Shown piece by piece: positions 55,274 through 64,000 of a stretch of 64,000 nucleotides of DNA; positions within the stretch are counted from its first letter, which is position 1; every line of letters starts with the position of its first letter. The stretch is from Campylobacter sp. MIT 21-1684 (lineage in GTDB: Bacteria > Campylobacterota > Campylobacteria > Campylobacterales > Campylobacteraceae): positions 33,995-97,994 of the forward strand of contig NZ_JAPHNA010000004.1 of assembly GCF_026241315.1 (NCBI RefSeq). Reading direction: 5' to 3'. The notes beneath the pieces were generated by a model. The model saw nothing but the letters and a program-made list of their open reading frames with translations. It was not told where the DNA came from and made no database searches. The position numbers and the translations under genes are program-made.

Positions 55274-56026
55274 TCACCGTAATAAATGTGTTTTCTTAAG
55301 CTTTTCTTCATAAAATTTTGCAAAATACGCCAAAGGGTAGCAAATTATAAAATATAAAATTGCCGCAAAGATATAAGATGGAGCATAATTTCCGTATTCG
55401 GCTGCATAGCTATCTGCTGTGCCCATAAGTTCAACACCTCCTATTATCAAAAGCACAGAAGTATTTTTGATTAAATTTACCATTTGATTTGTCATCGGCG
55501 GCAAAATAATTTTTATAGTTTGAGGTATAATAATATATCGCATCTGTTGAACATAAGTAAAACCTTGAGCAGCAGAAGCTTCAAACTGACCTCTAGGTAC
55601 AGCCAATATCCCGCCTCTAACAACTTCACTGATATAAGCACCGTGATAAGCTCCTATGCCTAAAACACCTATAGTATAAATATCAAGATTAACTCCTAAA
55701 CGAGGCAAACCGAAATACAAGAAAAAAATTTGTATAACCAAAGGAGTATTTTGAAAAACCTCTACATAAGTCCGAGTGTAAGCTTTGATGATTTTTATTT
55801 TACTTGTCGCCATTATCCCTCCAATAGTACCAAAGATAATAGCAATAGCTAAAGCAAAAAAACTTACTTCCAAAGTGTAAAGAAAACCTTGTAAAAAGGC
55901 TTTCCAATCTTGTAAAGCATCAAGAAATTTCCATAAAGCAAAAGGATTAATGCTATTTTCATCATAAATTCCTAAAAAAATAAGAAGCTGTCTTAAATAC
56001 TCAACAAAACCAACACTTTCATTCAT
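55274..56026 (-). CDS. Peb1-system ABC permease 1
   Basis: 250 residues, HisQ/HisM-type. Four to five helices; EAA loop EVVRGGILAVPRGQFEASAAQG in outline, IIPQTIKIILPPMTNQ. Starts one base after the peb1A stop region, forming the heterodimeric membrane channel with the next permease for aspartate/glutamate uptake. Confidence 0.92.
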   Translation of the reverse strand: MNESVGFVEYLRQLLIFLGIYDENSINPFALWKFLDALQDWKAFLQGFLYTLEVSFFALAIAIIFGTIGGIMATSKIKIIKAYTRTYVEVFQNTPLVIQIFFLYFGLPRLGVNLDIYTIGVLGIGAYHGAYISEVVRGGILAVPRGQFEASAAQGFTYVQQMRYIIIPQTIKIILPPMTNQMVNLIKNTSVLLIIGGVELMGTADSYAAEYGNYAPSYIFAAILYFIICYPLAYFAKFYEEKLKKTHLLR

Positions 56027-56027
56027 T

Positions 56028-57555
<1,528 letters not shown>

Positions 57556-57600
57556 AATTTCCCTTTCAATAATACTTTATAGTTTAAAGTCTTACTGTTA

Positions 57601-57632
57601 ATTATAAAGTTAGAGTTTCCAACTTCATTATA
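57601..57632 (-). promoter_or_regulatory. Tandem candidate -10 boxes of the peb operon
   Basis: Two TATAAT hexamers on the minus strand, 57627-57632 and 57601-57606, 46 and 72 bases upstream of the pebC TTG. Which one is used cannot be told; both lack a clear -35, as is normal for the genus. Confidence 0.5.
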
Positions 57633-57705
57633 ATAAAATTAAAAATTGTACAAAATTTAATATTTTGTTTCATTAAGTTACAATTTAAAAAACATTATAT
57701 TAAAG

Positions 57706-58494
57706 TTACATTTTCTCATAATATGAGCTACCACCTGAAAAAACTTTTTTAAAAAATTTGGTTTCAGGAATAATATCTGCATTGCCAACGTACAAACGAC
57801 CTTTATTTGACAAAACTCTATAAAAATACTCCATCAATTTTACTCTAGAATTGTAATCAAAATAAATAATCATATTTCTAGAAATGACAATATCAAATTG
57901 CCCAAGTTTTAAAAACTTATCCTCCAAAACATTACACATATCAAATTTACACACGCATATTTCATTTTTATTAATGCTAAAAACCCCATTTTCCTCAACA
58001 AAAAACTTCTTCTTTTCGGATTCACTTAAACGTTGTAGAGTTCTGCCTTGATATTTACCCATTCTTGCTTTTTCAATAGCATTTGAATTAATATCAATCC
58101 CTAAGATATACATATCCTTAAAACAATTTTTTGCTCCAAGTAAAGCTAAAGAATACACTTCCTCTCCACTTGAACAGGGAGCACTTAAAATTCCAACTTT
58201 TTTTTCTAAACTTTTCGCATATACAACAATGTCTTGAAGTTGAGAGAGCTCTCTTAGAAAATAGGTCTCTCCAATAGTTACAAAATCTAAAACTTCCTGT
58301 CTTAGCTGTTTATTGAGTCGAATTTTATTTACAAATTCGGCAAAATTTTGAAAATGTAATTTGCTAATAAAATTGGGTAATTTAAGCATCAAAATATTTC
58401 TTTTTTCATTCAAATCAATACCGCTAATTTCAGTTACAATTTTAATAAATTCATTTAATTCTAATTCACTAATTTTATTTTCCATAAAATTCAA
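57706..58494 (-). CDS. cheR: Chemotaxis protein methyltransferase CheR
   Basis: Methylates glutamates of chemoreceptors. 262 residues from TTG 58494; ATG 58485 is a good alternative. N-terminal helical domain, then SAM domain with ILSAPCSSGEEVYSLA, ILGIDINSNAIEKA, YFDYNSRVKLM and LYVGNADIIPE. A G10 tract lies directly in front of the start (58496-58505) and may serve as ribosome-binding site or switch. Follows cheB' in the same direction. Confidence 0.92.
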   Translation of the reverse strand: MNFMENKISELELNEFIKIVTEISGIDLNEKRNILMLKLPNFISKLHFQNFAEFVNKIRLNKQLRQEVLDFVTIGETYFLRELSQLQDIVVYAKSLEKKVGILSAPCSSGEEVYSLALLGAKNCFKDMYILGIDINSNAIEKARMGKYQGRTLQRLSESEKKKFFVEENGVFSINKNEICVCKFDMCNVLEDKFLKLGQFDIVISRNMIIYFDYNSRVKLMEYFYRVLSNKGRLYVGNADIIPETKFFKKVFSGGSSYYEKM

Positions 58495-58495
58495 T

Positions 58496-58505
58496 CCCCC
58501 CCCCC
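58496..58505. repeat. Homopolymeric C/G tract of ten (phase-variation type)
   Basis: Ten consecutive C on the plus strand (G10 in the sense of cheR). The only homopolymeric G/C tract of eight or more in the window. It sits in the 37-base gap between cheB' and cheR, ending one base from the TTG start and ten from the ATG. Confidence 0.95.
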
Positions 58506-58531
58506 ACTTTATTTAATATATTAAATTTTGG

Positions 58532-59083
58532 TTATTCTTCTATGAAATGTATAATCTCTTTTTTGATTTCTTCTAAGCCCATAGTTTTCAGATAGGGATT
58601 TATCTCTTTAGCCCGTTTTGGCATACCATAAACTACAGAATCCTGTTCATTTTCACACAAGCATTTTACTCCTGCCTTGTAAAGTTTAAAAAGACTCTTC
58701 GCTCCATCATCACCCATTCCTGTTAAAAGAATAGCAAGAATTTTATTTGTAGCAACAAGTGAAAGAGCTGATTCAAAAAGCAAATCCACATTAGGATTAA
58801 AAGTCGTAACTACATCTTTCCAACTAGCCATAATACTCAAATTTCCAGTTAAAATAGTGTTTTTCTGACAAACATAAATTTTATTGCTTAGTAATTCTTT
58901 GTTTCCAAGCAAAGATACCTCGCTTAAAGCTTCTTTATTAAACTGTCCAATAAAAGAAGGAATAAACCCGGCACTCATATGTTGAGCAATCACGACGCAA
59001 GAACTTTTAATATCCACATCATTTAAAAGAAATTTAAGCTGATTAGGACCCCCGGTCGATGAACCTATTAATATAAGCTTCAT
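58532..59083 (-). CDS. cheB: Stand-alone chemoreceptor methylesterase CheB'
   Basis: 183 residues consisting only of the catalytic domain: IGSSTGGPNQLKFLL with the serine nucleophile, IAQHMSAGFIPSF with the histidine, LLTGMGDDGAKSLFKLY with the aspartate, GMPKRAKE. The N-terminal response-regulator domain of ordinary CheB is absent, as known in C. jejuni, so activity is not controlled by CheA in the normal way. Confidence 0.93.
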   Translation of the reverse strand: MKLILIGSSTGGPNQLKFLLNDVDIKSSCVVIAQHMSAGFIPSFIGQFNKEALSEVSLLGNKELLSNKIYVCQKNTILTGNLSIMASWKDVVTTFNPNVDLLFESALSLVATNKILAILLTGMGDDGAKSLFKLYKAGVKCLCENEQDSVVYGMPKRAKEINPYLKTMGLEEIKKEIIHFIEE

Positions 59084-59209
59084 TAGTTTGCCTTTGAAAA
59101 TTTAAATTCTAAAGTGCTTGAAAAAAGTCAAAACAGAAGTATAACACAAACAAAATAAAATTTACTCTATAATTTTAGATAAAAGGCTATTTTTATAATT
59201 TTATTATGA

Positions 59210-59215
59210 TAGAAT
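59210..59215 (+). promoter_or_regulatory. Candidate extended -10 for the rpiB operon
   Basis: TGA-TAGAAT, 40 bases before the rpiB ATG. The ribosome-binding site is poor (GGA 14 bases away). Confidence 0.5.
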
Positions 59216-59255
59216 ATAAACTTAAAAAATTTATTTTTGGATACACTTTAATATA

Positions 59256-59699
59256 ATGTTAAGAAAGATTATTTATATCGCTAATGATCACGCAGGATTT
59301 GAACTCAAACAGAAAATTTGTCTTTTTTTTCAAAAAGAACATATTACTTTCACTGACCTTGGTGTCAATTCTACTCAAAGCTGCGATTATCCGGACTATG
59401 CTCATTTATTAGCTTCAAAAATAGATGATACAAGCTTTGGAATTCTTATTTGCGGTTCAGGTATAGGCGTTTGTATGGCTGCAAACAGACATCCACATAT
59501 TCGTTGTGCTCTATGCAATGAAAGTTTGAGTGCAAAACTTGCAAGAAAACATAATGATGCAAATGTATTAGCTTTAGGCGGAAGATTAATAGGTGTTGAA
59601 TTGGCTATTGATATTATTTCACATTTTATCCAAACACCTTTTGAACAAGGAAGGCATATACAGAGAATTCAAAAAATTGAGGTTAATTTACAATGCTAG
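59256..59699 (+). CDS. rpiB: Ribose-5-phosphate isomerase B
   Basis: Interconverts ribose- and ribulose-5-phosphate. 147 residues: YIANDHAGFELKQKI, DLGVNSTQSCDYPDYA, catalytic cysteine in GILICGSGIGVCMAANR and HNDANVLALGGR. First gene of a six-gene operon. Confidence 0.95.
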   Translation: MLRKIIYIANDHAGFELKQKICLFFQKEHITFTDLGVNSTQSCDYPDYAHLLASKIDDTSFGILICGSGIGVCMAANRHPHIRCALCNESLSAKLARKHNDANVLALGGRLIGVELAIDIISHFIQTPFEQGRHIQRIQKIEVNLQC

Positions 59700-60025
59700 C
59701 AAATTGGTTAATTTTAACAATACTTATTTGTGCCACTCTTTATTTAATCGTTATGTTGCTTTATTATAGAACCTTACTTAATAAAGAAAAAATTTCAAAA
59801 GATTTTATAAAAAACAATCTAGATGATACAGAAATTATCATTAGAAAACTTCAAGTTCAACTTCAAAGAAGTCTTGGAAATATCGATATATTAACTGAAG
59901 AACTTAATAAAATCAAAACCGATCTTACCTCACTAAGGACTCGAAATTCTCAATACAGATTAGAAAACGATAAATTGCGACAAAGAATTAAAGAATTAGA
60001 AGCAAAAATAGAGGCCTTACTATGA
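59693..60025 (+). CDS. Membrane-anchored coiled-coil protein
   Basis: 110 residues: N-terminal helix (about 3-24) and then a continuous coiled coil (about 45-108). Overlaps rpiB by 7 bases and apt by 4, so co-translated. No family recognised. I recall an equivalent in C. jejuni between rpiB and apt. Confidence 0.7.
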   Translation: MLANWLILTILICATLYLIVMLLYYRTLLNKEKISKDFIKNNLDDTEIIIRKLQVQLQRSLGNIDILTEELNKIKTDLTSLRTRNSQYRLENDKLRQRIKELEAKIEALL

Positions 60026-60570
60026 AAGAACTTACAGCTGAAGAACGCCGATACCTTACCAACAGCATACGAGTTATACCTGACTTTCCAAAAAAAGGTA
60101 TTTTATTTAGAGATATTACCACTCTGCTTAATGACAAAAAAGCTTTAGAGCTTTTACTTGCCCATCTCACAAACCGCTATAAAAATGTGAATTTGGACTT
60201 TGTAGTTGGTACAGAGAGTAGAGGTTTTATTTTCGCTGCTATGATTTGTGCGAGTTTAAAACTGCCTTTTGTTCCGCTGCGAAAACCGGGCAAACTTCCA
60301 TCATCTACCTTTAGCTGTGAGTATGAACTTGAATATGGTAAAGACTCAATACAAATTCACCAAGATGCTTTCAAAGGTAAAAATAAGGCAAAAGTTTTAC
60401 TTGTAGATGATCTTATTGCCACAGGAGGAACAGCCTTGGCCTCTTATGAACTCATCAAAAAAGCAGGAGGAGAATGTGTTGAAGTCTGTTTTTTGATGAA
60501 TCTTGAAAATTTAGGTGGAGAAAAAAAATTAAGTCTCTTTGTCCCTGTATACAGTATTTTAAAATTTTAA
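60022..60570 (+). CDS. apt: Adenine phosphoribosyltransferase
   Basis: Salvages adenine to AMP. 182 residues: [36 protein letters not shown] and PRPP loop [17 protein letters not shown]. Standard length. Confidence 0.96.
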   Translation: MKELTAEERRYLTNSIRVIPDFPKKGILFRDITTLLNDKKALELLLAHLTNRYKNVNLDFVVGTESRGFIFAAMICASLKLPFVPLRKPGKLPSSTFSCEYELEYGKDSIQIHQDAFKGKNKAKVLLVDDLIATGGTALASYELIKKAGGECVEVCFLMNLENLGGEKKLSLFVPVYSILKF

Positions 60571-60580
60571 GGAGTTTTGA

Positions 60581-61267
60581 ATGAAAAAATGGTGTAAGAT
60601 ATTTATTTTTCTTATCTTAATAGCTCTTATAGCTTATATTATATACGGACTTATTCAAAATGATTTTTCTCTTGAAGCTTTTATTATAAATATATGGAAT
60701 CAACACGTTGAAAAATGGGGATATGTTATATTATTCTTTTGGAGCATCTTAGAAGGCGAACTTGGACTTATTTTTGCAGGACTTGCTGTACACGATGGCA
60801 AAATGCATTTAGCCCTTGCTATTTTTATAGCTGGACTTGGTGGTTTTGTAGGTGATCAAATTTATTTTTACATAGGAAGATATAATAAAAAATATATCCA
60901 AAAAAAACTCCATACACAAAGGCGCAAATTTGCAGTAGGACACTTACTTTTACAAAAATTTGGTTGGCCTATCATCTTTATTCAACGTTATATGTATGGT
61001 TTTCGTACAATTATACCGATGAGCATAGGTATTACACGTTACAGTGCAAAGAAATTTGCCTTTATTAATCTTTTGAGTGCTTGGATATGGGCAAGCATTA
61101 CCATACTCTTAACTTGGTATTTTGGTTCTTTAATACAAGATTTTTTATTTTGGGCGAAAAAACATTGGTATCTTGCTCTTATTCTTATCTTGGCTTTTTT
61201 ATCACTCTTATTTTTTAGCTTTAAACAGATGGAAAAAACGATATTAAAAGAAAGGAAAAAACAATGA
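60581..61267 (+). CDS. DedA/SNARE-associated family membrane protein
   Basis: 228 residues, about 5-6 helices. LEGELGLIFAGLAVHDGK, GGFVGDQIYFYIGR, and RYMYGFRTIIPMSIG are DedA-type motifs with the conserved acidic and arginine residues. DedA proteins recycle undecaprenyl phosphate or keep membrane homeostasis. AAGGAG ribosome-binding site. Confidence 0.9.
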   Translation: MKKWCKIFIFLILIALIAYIIYGLIQNDFSLEAFIINIWNQHVEKWGYVILFFWSILEGELGLIFAGLAVHDGKMHLALAIFIAGLGGFVGDQIYFYIGRYNKKYIQKKLHTQRRKFAVGHLLLQKFGWPIIFIQRYMYGFRTIIPMSIGITRYSAKKFAFINLLSAWIWASITILLTWYFGSLIQDFLFWAKKHWYLALILILAFLSLLFFSFKQMEKTILKERKKQ

Positions 61268-62715
61268 AATTTGAATTAAGCAACAAAAAACTCAATGCTA
61301 TTAAAGCAGATTTTGAGATTGTTTTTGTACAAAAAGAAAAGCTAAAACAATTCTCCAAAGAAAAAGATTTTTTTAAAATAAACAATTTTAAAGGCGAAGG
61401 CGCTTGTCTTGATATAACAAATAAAAAACTCTTTATAGAGCTTAAAAATGTTGAATATGAAGAAATAAGACTTACTTTTTATACTGCCTATAAAATCCTT
61501 GAAAAACTCAACATCAAGAGTGTAAAAACTGCAAGCGTTGTTGGCAAATGTGTTGTAAGAAGTTTCGCTTCTTTAGTTGAAGGTGTACTTTTTGGCGCCT
61601 ATAAATTCGACAGATATAAAAGTGAAAAAAAAACATCTACCTTAGAAAAATTTTTCATTTCTACTGAAGAATTTTCACAAAAAGTTTTTGATATAAAAGA
61701 AGCACGACTAGGAATCGAAAGGGGAGAAATTTTTGCAAATGCTACCAATTACACTAAAGATATAGTCAATGAAATTCCGGAACTCTACACCCCACTTACA
61801 ATGGCACAGGACGCACAAAATCTTGCAAAGACAAACAAGAATATAACGTGTAAAATTTATGATGAAAACTTCCTTCATAAGCAGAAAATGGCTGCTTTTT
61901 TAGCTGTTAACCGTGCTTCCATTCACCCTCCAAGACTCATTCATCTAAGCTATAAAGGCAAAAATGCAAAAAAACGTGTTGTTTTTGTAGGTAAAGGATT
62001 AACCTATGATAGTGGAGGATTAAGTTTAAAACCAAGCGATTATATGCTTACGATGAAAGCTGATAAGAGCGGTGGGGCTGCTGCTTTAGGAATTATGAAA
62101 GCTGTATCAGAACTTACTATGGATCTTGAAGTACATTGCATTATAGGAGCAACTGAAAATATGATAGGGGGCAATGCTTATAAGCCTGATGATGTTCTCA
62201 TTTCTCGAGAAGGTGTTAGTATTGAAGTGAGAAACACAGATGCTGAAGGGAGGCTTGTTTTGGCTGACTGTCTCTCCTACGCACAGGATTTAAAACCTGA
62301 CTTGCTTATCGATATGGCAACTTTAACAGGTGCTTGTGTAATAGGACTTGGCGAATATACAACTGCGATTATGGGTGTGAATGAGGATCTGCAAAATGAA
62401 TTTTACCAAAGTAGCAAAAAGAGTGGAGAATATACTACTATCTTGCACTTTAATCCTTATTTAAAAGAGCTTATTAAGTCAAATATTGCGGATATAAGCA
62501 ACACAAGTTCAAGTCGATATGGTGGAGCTCTTACAGCTGGACTTTTTTTAGAAAAATTTATTCGTAAAGAATATAAAGACAAATGGCTTCATCTTGACAT
62601 AGCAGGACCTGCCTATACAGAAAAAAACTGGGGCTATACGGCTTTTGGGGCTGGTGGAGCTGGTGTGAGAATGTGTCTTACCTTTTTATTTCATCTTTTA
62701 AAGAAATCTCAATGA
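61264..62715 (+). CDS. pepA: Leucyl aminopeptidase
   Basis: M17 cytosolic aminopeptidase, 483 residues. Metal ligands in VGKGLTYDSGGLSLKP, MKADKSGGAA and the signature NTDAEGRLVLADCLSY; bicarbonate/catalytic arginine in the latter. Overlaps dedA and ychF by 4 bases each. Confidence 0.96.
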   Translation: MKFELSNKKLNAIKADFEIVFVQKEKLKQFSKEKDFFKINNFKGEGACLDITNKKLFIELKNVEYEEIRLTFYTAYKILEKLNIKSVKTASVVGKCVVRSFASLVEGVLFGAYKFDRYKSEKKTSTLEKFFISTEEFSQKVFDIKEARLGIERGEIFANATNYTKDIVNEIPELYTPLTMAQDAQNLAKTNKNITCKIYDENFLHKQKMAAFLAVNRASIHPPRLIHLSYKGKNAKKRVVFVGKGLTYDSGGLSLKPSDYMLTMKADKSGGAAALGIMKAVSELTMDLEVHCIIGATENMIGGNAYKPDDVLISREGVSIEVRNTDAEGRLVLADCLSYAQDLKPDLLIDMATLTGACVIGLGEYTTAIMGVNEDLQNEFYQSSKKSGEYTTILHFNPYLKELIKSNIADISNTSSSRYGGALTAGLFLEKFIRKEYKDKWLHLDIAGPAYTEKNWGYTAFGAGGAGVRMCLTFLFHLLKKSQ

Positions 62716-63812
62716 GTCTTTGTGTTGGTATAGTAGGTTTGCCAAATGTTGGCAAATCAACAACTTTCAACGCATTAACTAAAGCTCAAAACGCTCAAAG
62801 TGCAAACTACCCTTTTTGCACGATAGAGCCAAATAAAGCTATGGTTAAAGTACCTGATACACGTCTTGATGAGTTGGCTAAAATTGTAAAACCTCAAAAA
62901 ATAATCCATTCCTTTATTGAATTTGTCGATATTGCAGGATTAGTGCGTGGAGCAAGTAAGGGTGAGGGCTTAGGAAATAAATTTCTTTCAAATATACGAG
63001 AGAGTGAAATAATTTTACATTTGGTACGTTGTTTTGATGAAAAAAATATCACTCATATTGAGGGAAATGTGGATCCTTTGAGAGATGTTGAAATTATTAA
63101 TACAGAGCTTATTTTAGCAGATATAGAACAACTAAGCAAAAGGAAAGAAAAACTTGCAAAGGAAGCTCGAACAAATGCTAAAGAAGCGAAAGAAAAATTA
63201 GAATTGATAGATTCTTTATTACATCATCTTAATCAAGGTTTCAGCGCAAATACTTTTGAAAAAAAAGATGAAAAATATCAAGCTTTAATCAAAGAATTAC
63301 GTTTACTTTCAGCAAAAGAAGTTATTTATGGGGCAAATGTTGATGAAGAAAGCATCAATGAAGATAATGATTATGTCAAAAAACTCAAAACATATGCAAC
63401 AAAACACGATCACGAAGTAATTAAACTTTGTGCTAAAATAGAAGAAGAATTATTAAGTCTTAGTATAGATGAAGGCATTGAATTTTTGAATTCCTTAGGG
63501 GTAAAAGAAAGCGGACTTGAGCAAATTATACGTACCTCTTTTTCTAAACTTGGACTTATTAACTACTTCACAGCTGGAATAACTGAAGTACATTCTTGGA
63601 CAATAAAAAAAGGTTACAAAGCTCCAAAAGCAGCAAGCGTTATTCATAATGATTTTGAAAGAGGCTTTATTAGGGCAGAAGTTATCAGTTTTAAAGATTT
63701 TATTGCCTACAAAGGTGAAAATGGAGCAAAAGAAGCTGGAAAACTCCGTTTAGAAGGTAAAGATTATGAAGTTGTTGATGGAGATATAATACACTTTAGA
63801 TTTAATGTATAA
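62712..63812 (+). CDS. ychF: Redox-regulated ATPase/GTPase YchF
   Basis: 366 residues from ATG 62712 (ATGA overlap with pepA). Obg-class P-loop GIVGLPNVGKSTTFNALT, G3 DIAGLVRGASKGEGLG, a coiled-coil insertion (about 130-200) and C-terminal TGS domain (ITEVHSWTIKKGYKAP, GDIIHFRF). OLA1/YchF proteins prefer ATP and bind ribosomes. Confidence 0.96.
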   Translation: MSLCVGIVGLPNVGKSTTFNALTKAQNAQSANYPFCTIEPNKAMVKVPDTRLDELAKIVKPQKIIHSFIEFVDIAGLVRGASKGEGLGNKFLSNIRESEIILHLVRCFDEKNITHIEGNVDPLRDVEIINTELILADIEQLSKRKEKLAKEARTNAKEAKEKLELIDSLLHHLNQGFSANTFEKKDEKYQALIKELRLLSAKEVIYGANVDEESINEDNDYVKKLKTYATKHDHEVIKLCAKIEEELLSLSIDEGIEFLNSLGVKESGLEQIIRTSFSKLGLINYFTAGITEVHSWTIKKGYKAPKAASVIHNDFERGFIRAEVISFKDFIAYKGENGAKEAGKLRLEGKDYEVVDGDIIHFRFNV

Positions 63813-63902
63813 AAAATCAAAATTATATATTTCTATAACATTAAAACACAAATATTCAAAATTTCAGTTTGATTTTAAGATCTGTTTTTATTTTAATTCC
63901 CC

Positions 63903-63933
63903 TCAAACTTGTTCCATAATGGAACAAGTTTGA
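63903..63933. repeat. 13-bp perfect inverted repeat downstream of ychF
   Basis: Arms 63903-63915 and 63921-63933 (core CTTGTTCC/GGAACAAG) around ATAAT. A strong hairpin, but with no T-run on either side, so an ordinary Rho-independent terminator is doubtful. Could be an operator or a hairpin for mRNA 3' end protection. 90 bases past ychF; nothing else is seen in 63813-64000. Confidence 0.75.
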
Positions 63934-64000
63934 AATAACTGTCTTTGTTTTTAATTTTCTCAAATTCTAAGTTTTTGTCTTTTTTGATATTTATCAGTTG

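Overview
The window is AT-rich, densely packed bacterial chromosome. Gene content and order point to Campylobacter, probably one of the thermotolerant species close to but distinct from C. jejuni. Diagnostic genes are ciaB, peb1A/pebC with two permeases, a CheB lacking a receiver domain, pgp2, a remote CheZ and a glutamine synthetase I. About 79 protein genes, 5 tRNA genes and two decayed gene fragments are described. I see no insertion sequence, prophage, CRISPR array or rRNA operon.

Layout. 1-9341: end of trmA, a CoA-binding protein, ilvA, then a tightly overlapping leftward operon glmU-coaBC-unknown-uppS-prepilin peptidase-LptF/G-truA, and fliP. 9356-12790: a leftward three-gene accessory operon (methyltransferase, ATP-grasp ligase, MFS exporter) with its own promoter, followed by about 800 bp of decayed coding sequence. 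13617-16350: agmatine-to-putrescine operon (aguA, a cation-efflux transporter, aguB). 16424-16843: META-domain lipoprotein. 17263-29728: a 17-gene leftward run from cheZ to an ArsC-like gene, rich in translation functions (glyQ, ffh, rpsP, khpA, rimM, trmD, rplS) and ending at a likely terminator. 29987-31932: glnA facing a five-gene tRNA operon (Lys, Val, Asp, Lys, Glu) with a near-consensus promoter. 32105-40325: secA, LolC/E-type permease, lolA, a helicase and an NlpC/P60 lipoprotein. 40306-47506: D-amino-acid transaminase, DJ-1 protein, an amino-acid ABC pair, trmL, alr, pgp2 and a copper-delivery set (PCuAC, unknown, SCO). 47508-53534: cysM, HU, ciaB, a thioesterase, YbdD and CstA. 53650-59083: prs, the Peb1 aspartate/glutamate uptake system, cheR and cheB'. 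59256-63812: rpiB-unknown-apt-dedA-pepA-ychF operon.

Most interesting signals: (1) the methyltransferase/ATP-grasp/MFS operon, organised like a minimal dipeptide-type natural-product cassette, whose first gene seems to have AUA where a start codon is expected; (2) a ten-base G tract just upstream of cheR, a likely hypermutable switch on chemoreceptor methylation; (3) an HEFGH plus downstream glutamate signature in CiaB, suggesting a metallopeptidase fold; (4) a FliM/FliY-like N-terminal motif on CheZ; (5) a tRNA-Glu whose anticodon arm does not fold unambiguously; (6) symmetric shared -10 boxes serving divergent genes; (7) a 13-bp perfect inverted repeat after ychF. Family assignments rest on motifs read by eye and memory of relatives; no searches were run.
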